DNA of 64,000 nt, from positions 14,046,154 to 14,110,153 of the forward strand of contig NC_084886.1 in the NCBI RefSeq assembly GCF_958979055.1, given 5' to 3'. The notes under the pieces are model-generated. The model ran no database searches. It was not told the origin of the DNA and saw only the letters and a list, made by a program, of their open reading frames with translations. Of the stretch, positions 58,464 through 64,000 are shown piece by piece. This DNA is from Alnus glutinosa. Lineage: Eukaryota > Streptophyta > Magnoliopsida > Fagales > Betulaceae. Every line of letters starts with the position of its first letter. The stretch's first letter is position 1. The translations under genes were made by a program, and so were the position numbers.

Positions 58464-60115
58464 AAGAAAGTAAGAAAAAGAATAAAATGAGAATAAAGAA
58501 AAAGTATTTAATTGATATAGGAAAATATAAGGAAATCTATTGTGAAATGTTTTTTTATAGGTAAGCAAAAAATAATTTTTTTTCCTAAATTTAGAAAAAA
58601 TTGTTGGGTATCTGCTGATAGTGCTCTTATGGCCTATTTTAAATGTTTTTAAAAATAATTTGGCTCATTTTATAGTGTTTTAATAACGATTTTTTTAACT
58701 GCATCCGTATGTATAAATAACGGATAGTAAATGCGGACGGTTAATAACCTCTAACATGTACAGTATTACTAATAGCATCCAACCCAACAAGAAACGGCTA
58801 AATAAACAAGACAGCGCGCAGTACATTACGAGAAACATATCGTAATAAATGCATTAATAACATTTCTAAATTTCCTCCGAAGATCCTCAAGTTTCTGTCA
58901 TGCCCTAAGTTATGCTTTATTTTGTTCATATAAAATAAGATTTCCAGGGATGTGACCTGCATGCAGGCAAAGAAAGAAAAACGTACGAAGACCTTATATT
59001 AATTAATTAATTTCACGTGTAAAAGGTAGTCTCATAATTGGGTCCGTAAAGCCAGCTAGAAAATTGCTGTTTCACGAGGAAAAAGAAAAAGGTGACATAT
59101 TAGTTTTGTTATCTTTACAAGTTGGAAAGGCAAATTATTAATGTGTGACGCCAACCATACATATATTGTGGAGTTGGAAGGGGGCAAAAACAAAACAAAT
59201 ATGGGGCACCACACCACCTCAACTTGGTTGGAAGCTGTCTTGTATATTCAAGAAAAGCTACAAAAAGTTTTGCTTTGATGGCAACCCTTTATAATTAATT
59301 AATCGCTATTTTTTTTTTTTTTTTTTTGATGGCAACTTGGTTGCTTTGAAGACAGCCTCTGTTTCTAGCTAGAGGCTTAACCTCAAAGATCTCTAGTTCT
59401 GTGAAGATAATTAATGAGCTTAATTACTAAGTTCATAAGAAAAATAATCGAAATAGGCTGAAGTTGTTCCAATCGAAGAGAGATTATTTCCCACAACCTT
59501 CACTTCTTTATTTTTAGATAATGACATTGTCTCTGAGTTTTTTTTTTTTTTTGATCTTTTATCATAGTTAAATTACTATACATCTCCTCCTTGTGATTAG
59601 GTCTAAATACAAAAAGAGAGATCATATATATGCAAATATCAAACAAAGAATGCTATTGATATCACATAATTGGTTTATATATCGATCGACGAACAATTGA
59701 TCAGTTTGATGAAATATATCAATTTAATTCAAACTATAAGAAAGATTAATATAACTTGTAAAAATCATTAAACTTAAATGTAATTCATAAATGCTATTTT
59801 GTATTTTTTCCATCATACTCAATTAACATGGCATATATGCTCAATCTACCATTAAATCAATATAATTTTTTTTTAAAAAAAATGAGAATCGAGCAGGCCA
59901 CGTTAGCTAAGTATGTTGAGATAATGCAAAATAGCATTTCTCTAACGGTTAAAAATTCGGTAATAATTAAAGTGTGATCCACATGCTACATATGGTTTAA
60001 TTAAGACACAAATTAAGGTATTAGGTAATTTATTCCAAATAAGAAACTATTTATAGAATCTAATTGGAATTGATTAATTTCTTATCATAGAGGGTCGCCT
60101 GTAAATAAAGACTAT
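57451..60115. other. Gene-free AT-rich stretch
   Basis: No coding frame is convincing. About 58090-58770 has gcggat/atccgcat motifs at both sides (a decayed DNA element) with a nested MITE. Poly(T) runs occur near 59312 and 59540. Confidence 0.45.
58285..58629. mobile_element. MITE, TTAGAGCACTAG ends
   Basis: TTAGAGCACTAGTAACAGAT at the left and the complement of ATCTGCTGATAGTGCTCTTA at the right. About 345 bp with an internal A-tract. Non-coding. Confidence 0.65.
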
Positions 60116-61090
60116 GGCCTCGTTTGGTTTGCGAATTAGACCCATGAAAAGGAATAACTATTCCTACGGAATAGCTATTATTTTGTTTGGTTGTATATTA
60201 TTTAAAGGAATAGTTATTCCCACGGAATAGCTATTCCCTTACGAAGAGGAATAGGTATTCCACTCAAAAAGGAGTGGAATACCTATTCCTTTCCTATGGA
60301 AATAAATTAAATTCGTCTTTTGCCCAAAAACCCCAACCTTCTCAACACCCAAGTCTCTTATCCTTGTCTCTCTCTCTCTCTGTTTCTCAACTCATGGTGT
60401 GTTTTGATACGAAATTTTGACAATAAAATATAATTCTGATTCTACTTTTTTCAGAAATAAATCATATTTTATTCAACTTTTTAAAAAACAAATTATATTT
60501 TATTCAACTTTTTATAAACAAATCATATTTTATTCAATTTTTTTCTAAAAAGTCAAATTTCAAAATTCGCAAACAAAATAATAATTTAATTCTGATTTCA
60601 AAAATTCATCACTCAAGTGCACCATCAATATCTTTCTCCATCTCTGCAATTATATTCTCATCCCCCTCTCTCTGTTTCTCAACCCAACTTAATTTGTTGT
60701 GGGGTAGTCTTTTTTTTTTCTTTTTTTTTTTTTTCCTCCTCCTATGATTTAGCCTACAAAATGCACTTAGACGTAGCAAAACGAGTACCTCTTAATATCG
60801 GGGGGACTCCAATTGCCTTGCGGAGGTTTGAGAAAAACTTTGTAAGCAAAGAACGAATGTTTGTTACTGAAAAACAAATAAAAAATAATAAAATAAAAAG
60901 GGCTTTATAGATGATTTATTTTTTTATGATGATTATTTTTTTTTTCTCTTATAAATCATTTTACTTTGTAAGCAAAGAATGAATGTTTGTTGCTGGAAAA
61001 CAAATAAAAAAGAATAAAATAAAAAGGGCTTTGCAGATGATCTATTTTTTTATTTTTTTATGATGGTGATATGATGATTATGTGTGTGTG

Positions 61091-61121
<31 letters not shown>

Positions 61122-61531
61122 TCCTTATAAATCATTTTGTAGCGTAATTGTATATATATATAAAATAAAATAAAATAAAAAAAAGAAGCCATGAACTCTA
61201 TGAAATTAAAAAAAAAAAAAAAAACAAAAAAAAAACAAAAAAGGTCATAGTATGATTGTTTATGTTTCTTAAATAAAGAAAAAAAAATGTCCTCAAGAAT
61301 ATAAATTATATTTGTATTATAAGGGTATTTTAGAAAATTTGATTATAATATGATTCCATTCACCAATGTATTGCACTGTACCAAACAAAAGAATACATAT
61401 GCAATGTTCTATTCCACCGTTACAACCAAACAAAAGAATAGGAATAGTTATTCCATTCCACCTTCATCTATTCCCATGAATAGTTATTCCTTTTCCTAAT
61501 GGAATAGACATTCCGCAAACCAAACGAGGCC
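60116..61531. mobile_element. 1.4 kb TIR element, GGCCTCGTTTGGTTTGCG ends
   Basis: GGCCTCGTTTGGTTTGCGAAT and its inverted copy ATTCCGCAAACCAAACGAGG bound 1416 bp, flanked by tat (60113-60115 and 61532-61534). Subterminal regions repeat ggaatagctattcc palindromes. Inside are two partial direct copies of a segment (about 60836-60925 and 60965-61050) and a TG microsatellite. No transposase frame is seen. Confidence 0.82.
61081..61105. repeat. (TG)n microsatellite
   Basis: Twenty-five bases of TG followed by poly(T). Confidence 0.85.
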
Positions 61532-61534
61532 TAT

Positions 61535-62167
61535 ATGTCTTCCATCTATGAGACATTATTGGGGTAATTCTATATCTTTTTCCGCTGAGGACATTGTTAT
61601 TTTATGTGCTAATTTCCCATATATATTAATTATCAACTATTGATCACAGCAAGGTTTGTTGACTGAAGCCACATTCATTGTACCACACCACCAATTAATA
61701 AGTGCCCTTTACCCAATTTCGCTGTCGTCACTCAATAAACTTGGGACCCAAGATTGCTTTTTCTGAGCCTGCCGAAAGTGAAGACTGCTTGTTGCCTAAG
61801 AAAACACTTCTTCATTTCTTGGCACACAATTAGTACTATTCCAACGCCACTATTCTTGTTCTTTTTTCTTTTTTCTTTTTTTTTTTTCCTTCCAATGCCA
61901 CCATTGTCCTTAACGAAGAAACCTTTTTTCCTCTCTAGATTCTACTCCGGAGAATGGCATTCTGGTCAATTTGTGAAAAGGGAAATAAGAAAAGCCTTCG
62001 AGAGAGCTAGTCAAGCTCTTCTCCCATAAGAACCAACCAAAGGTGAGAAAAATCTTAATTCATTGTAACATCACCTCTCGATCTCCGGCTTTAATTCCAA
62101 CCTTTCTCCGGCCTATTCAAAGAAGATCACATTCATAGTCACGTACATAACAATAACCAATCCATCA
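61535..62167. other. 5' region of the DUF761 gene
   Basis: Presumed promoter and leader. No strong TATA box was found. A T-rich tract lies at about 61860-61890. Confidence 0.45.
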
Positions 62168-62695
62168 ATGTCTCGCTCCAGCATGGCAAAGAAGCTTTGC
62201 CACGCTAAGAAGGCGTGGAAGAGCTTCACCATCACACTCCAATCCAAGCTCCACAAGCTCAGGACCTCCAGAGCCATAAAAGCCGCCACTCGCCACCTCG
62301 TCGCGGTGCGCTCCTTCCGCTTCCTTTTCCCGTTCAAACGACAGAGTCTCAACAAACCCTCCTACCAATACGGCCGGCAATACTACAACCAGTTTCATAA
62401 TAATTTTTCTGCCATACACATAGACGAGCTCGTCCCAGGGCGCTCCAAGACTTTGCATGCGCATGCAGAAACAAGCAAAGGCAAAGAAGTGGTTGACGAG
62501 AAAAGTTTGCCGAGAAAGAGCGAGAGCGCGTACGGTATTGAGGATGCGTGGAAGGCCGTTGTTGCTTCATCGCCGCATCTTCGAGGAGTGGATGATAGAG
62601 CGGAGGATTTCATCTCCAAGTTCCATGAAGATATGAAGCTCCAGAAGGAAAGGTCGCTTCTCGAGTTCCAGGAGATGTTGGCCCGCAGTGCCTAA
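62168..62695 (+). CDS. DUF761 family protein
   Basis: Single-exon gene of 175 residues. The C-terminal motif at about 140-175 (GVDDRAEDFISKFHEDMKLQ followed by KERSLLEFQEMLARSA) is the DUF761 signature of cotton-fibre-expressed-protein-like plant proteins; the molecular function is not established. The N-terminal 60 residues are strongly basic (KKLCHAKKAWKSFTITLQSK, then RTSRAIKAATRHLVAVRSFR). The middle is polar with no membrane segment or signal peptide. The ATG at 62168 is the first in frame; a second Met follows at codon 6. Length and intronless form fit the family. Neighbouring DNA is transposon-rich but the gene itself is intact. Confidence 0.9.
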   Translation: MSRSSMAKKLCHAKKAWKSFTITLQSKLHKLRTSRAIKAATRHLVAVRSFRFLFPFKRQSLNKPSYQYGRQYYNQFHNNFSAIHIDELVPGRSKTLHAHAETSKGKEVVDEKSLPRKSESAYGIEDAWKAVVASSPHLRGVDDRAEDFISKFHEDMKLQKERSLLEFQEMLARSA

Positions 62696-64000
62696 ATTTG
62701 GTTTCATTCTTCCATTGATCCATATTTTCTTCCACTTTTCCAATACAATATTGTGAAAGTTTTGCAATTGGGGCTTGAAGGTTTTTTCTTCAATTTTTTT
62801 TTTTTTACTTTTTAATTTTTAATTATTTTTTTCCCTTGGGGTGTGTGAATTGAAGACGGTGGTTTTACAATACAATATGGGTACGAAAATGTATAGGAAT
62901 TAACTTTTGGTTGTTGTCAAGGACTTCTTGTGTATTCTCATCTATTATTCTTTTTCAGAGGGCTCTTTTTGGTGAGTTAAGACATACATATATAACGTGT
63001 GCTTTGTAATTGGGTTCTGAGAAATAAGTAAAGGTTGTTTGTATTGTGATGCAAGTCTGGTGATTAGCTAGCAAATTAAGGCTTGAAAAATTAGTGTACT
63101 CTATATTTGATTATGACTTCCTAAAACCCCCAAAAACTTTAAAGGAGCAATTTGTAAAGGATTGGCATAATTAATGCTGGAAGCTCCCTGAAAATCTCGC
63201 CAAGGATAATATCACCCTTGTGGCTAACGAGTTGAGTGTGAAAGTACTCTTGTTTTGAAAAAAACTTCACTTATAACCCTCAACCGGACAAAGAAAAGCT
63301 GTAGCTTTTATTATATATTGTCTTTCAAGTTCTCATTCAGTATTACATTATCAGTCTCGTCCAGAAAATCCTTCATGGGATCATCATGATGTATGTTTTT
63401 CATACGATATGCCTCCATCTCCTCAAAAACATAATAGATTTCTTCTTCTATTTTTAACCACAACTAAGACTTCATTATAATGGCTTAATCACGGTTGAAC
63501 GGGAATAATTAAGATCATACCTGTCATCCCATCTAACATTATACTAGTGCTTTCTTTCATCCTTCTCTTAATTCCTTTCTTCCTTTCGTCCTCCTAGGCC
63601 AAACAAGACATGCATGCGTAAGCAATACCAATTCTTTAAAATAAAAGGACAGAAAAATCAATATCAGCAACCATATTTTAGGTAGAAATTGTCCTTCTCC
63701 ACCTATACCAAAAGCTTATACAAGCCGATAAAAAAAGATAAATTAAATCATCATTTCATCAATACTTTTAACACTCCTTCTCATGTATGGGCTCAACCTC
63801 CACTATAATAGGTAAATCCAACATATGGAATATTTAATTAAAATACGGGAGTGTGAATTCATGACATTTGGCTCTAATATCATGTTAAACTACTATTTAT
63901 CCTAAAAACTATAAGCCCATTTGAGCCCATAGTCTCTTATTTTGGCTCATAGTTTGCCTTCTTTTTTATTATTTATTTATTTATTATTATTTGTGGTATT
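62696..64000. other. 3' flank of the DUF761 gene, gene-free
   Basis: AT-rich with no supported gene. No canonical AATAAA is obvious near the gene end; caatacaatattgtg at about 62742 may serve as a variant signal. The text near 63850-63890 resembles repeated DNA also seen near 57965. Confidence 0.45.

Overview
The window is nuclear DNA of a flowering plant. Evidence: genes with short GT-AG introns and AT-rich intergenic DNA, a legumin-type 11S seed storage globulin, tau-class glutathione S-transferases (GSTs), an LRR receptor-like protein, a DUF761 gene, and dense plant-type transposons (copia, MULE, hAT, CACTA, SINE, LINE, many MITEs). The globulin looks most like those of nut-bearing trees (Fagales), but that placement is from memory and weak. 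All repeat boundaries and identities were read by eye.

Layout. 1-6.3 kb: relics of two LINEs (ORF1 zinc knuckle on the minus strand, RNase H on the plus strand), a SINE and small inverted-repeat elements. 6.4-15.3 kb: one LRR receptor-like protein gene, broken by a small frameshift, a 955 bp hAT-type element (8 bp target duplication) and a 5.26 kb copia retrotransposon that still carries a 1520-codon gag-pol frame and LTRs differing at 3 of 393 positions. 16-26 kb: MULE-like foldback with a GC-rich core, a copia RT fragment, a large element with AACGGCTC-type repeats enclosing four exons of a BSK-type kinase, and a 1.0 kb poly(A)-tailed retroposon with a perfect 14 bp target duplication.

27-57.5 kb: a gene cluster built by stepwise tandem duplication. 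Copy A has a complete four-exon 11S globulin gene (+) and a two-exon tau GST (-). Copies B and C each keep only the 3' part of the globulin gene (intron 3 and exon 4, split by a TIR element) but a full GST reading frame. The first duplication joined globulin intron 3 to a TIR element; the second copied a 10,365 bp unit (36482-46846) with junction at 46846/46847. Because each copy serves as an empty site for the others, several insertions (CACTA, MULE at the globulin polyadenylation signal, a solo LTR, TIR elements) can be defined and ordered.

57.5-64 kb: mostly gene-free, with a 1.4 kb TIR element, then a single-exon DUF761 gene at 62.2-62.7 kb. Apparently intact host genes are one 11S globulin, three tau GSTs and one DUF761 gene; no pathway links them beyond shared position. 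I see no wholly new molecular system. The best leads are the duplication history, the non-coding poly(A) retroposon family, the captured kinase exons and the receptor-gene wreck.
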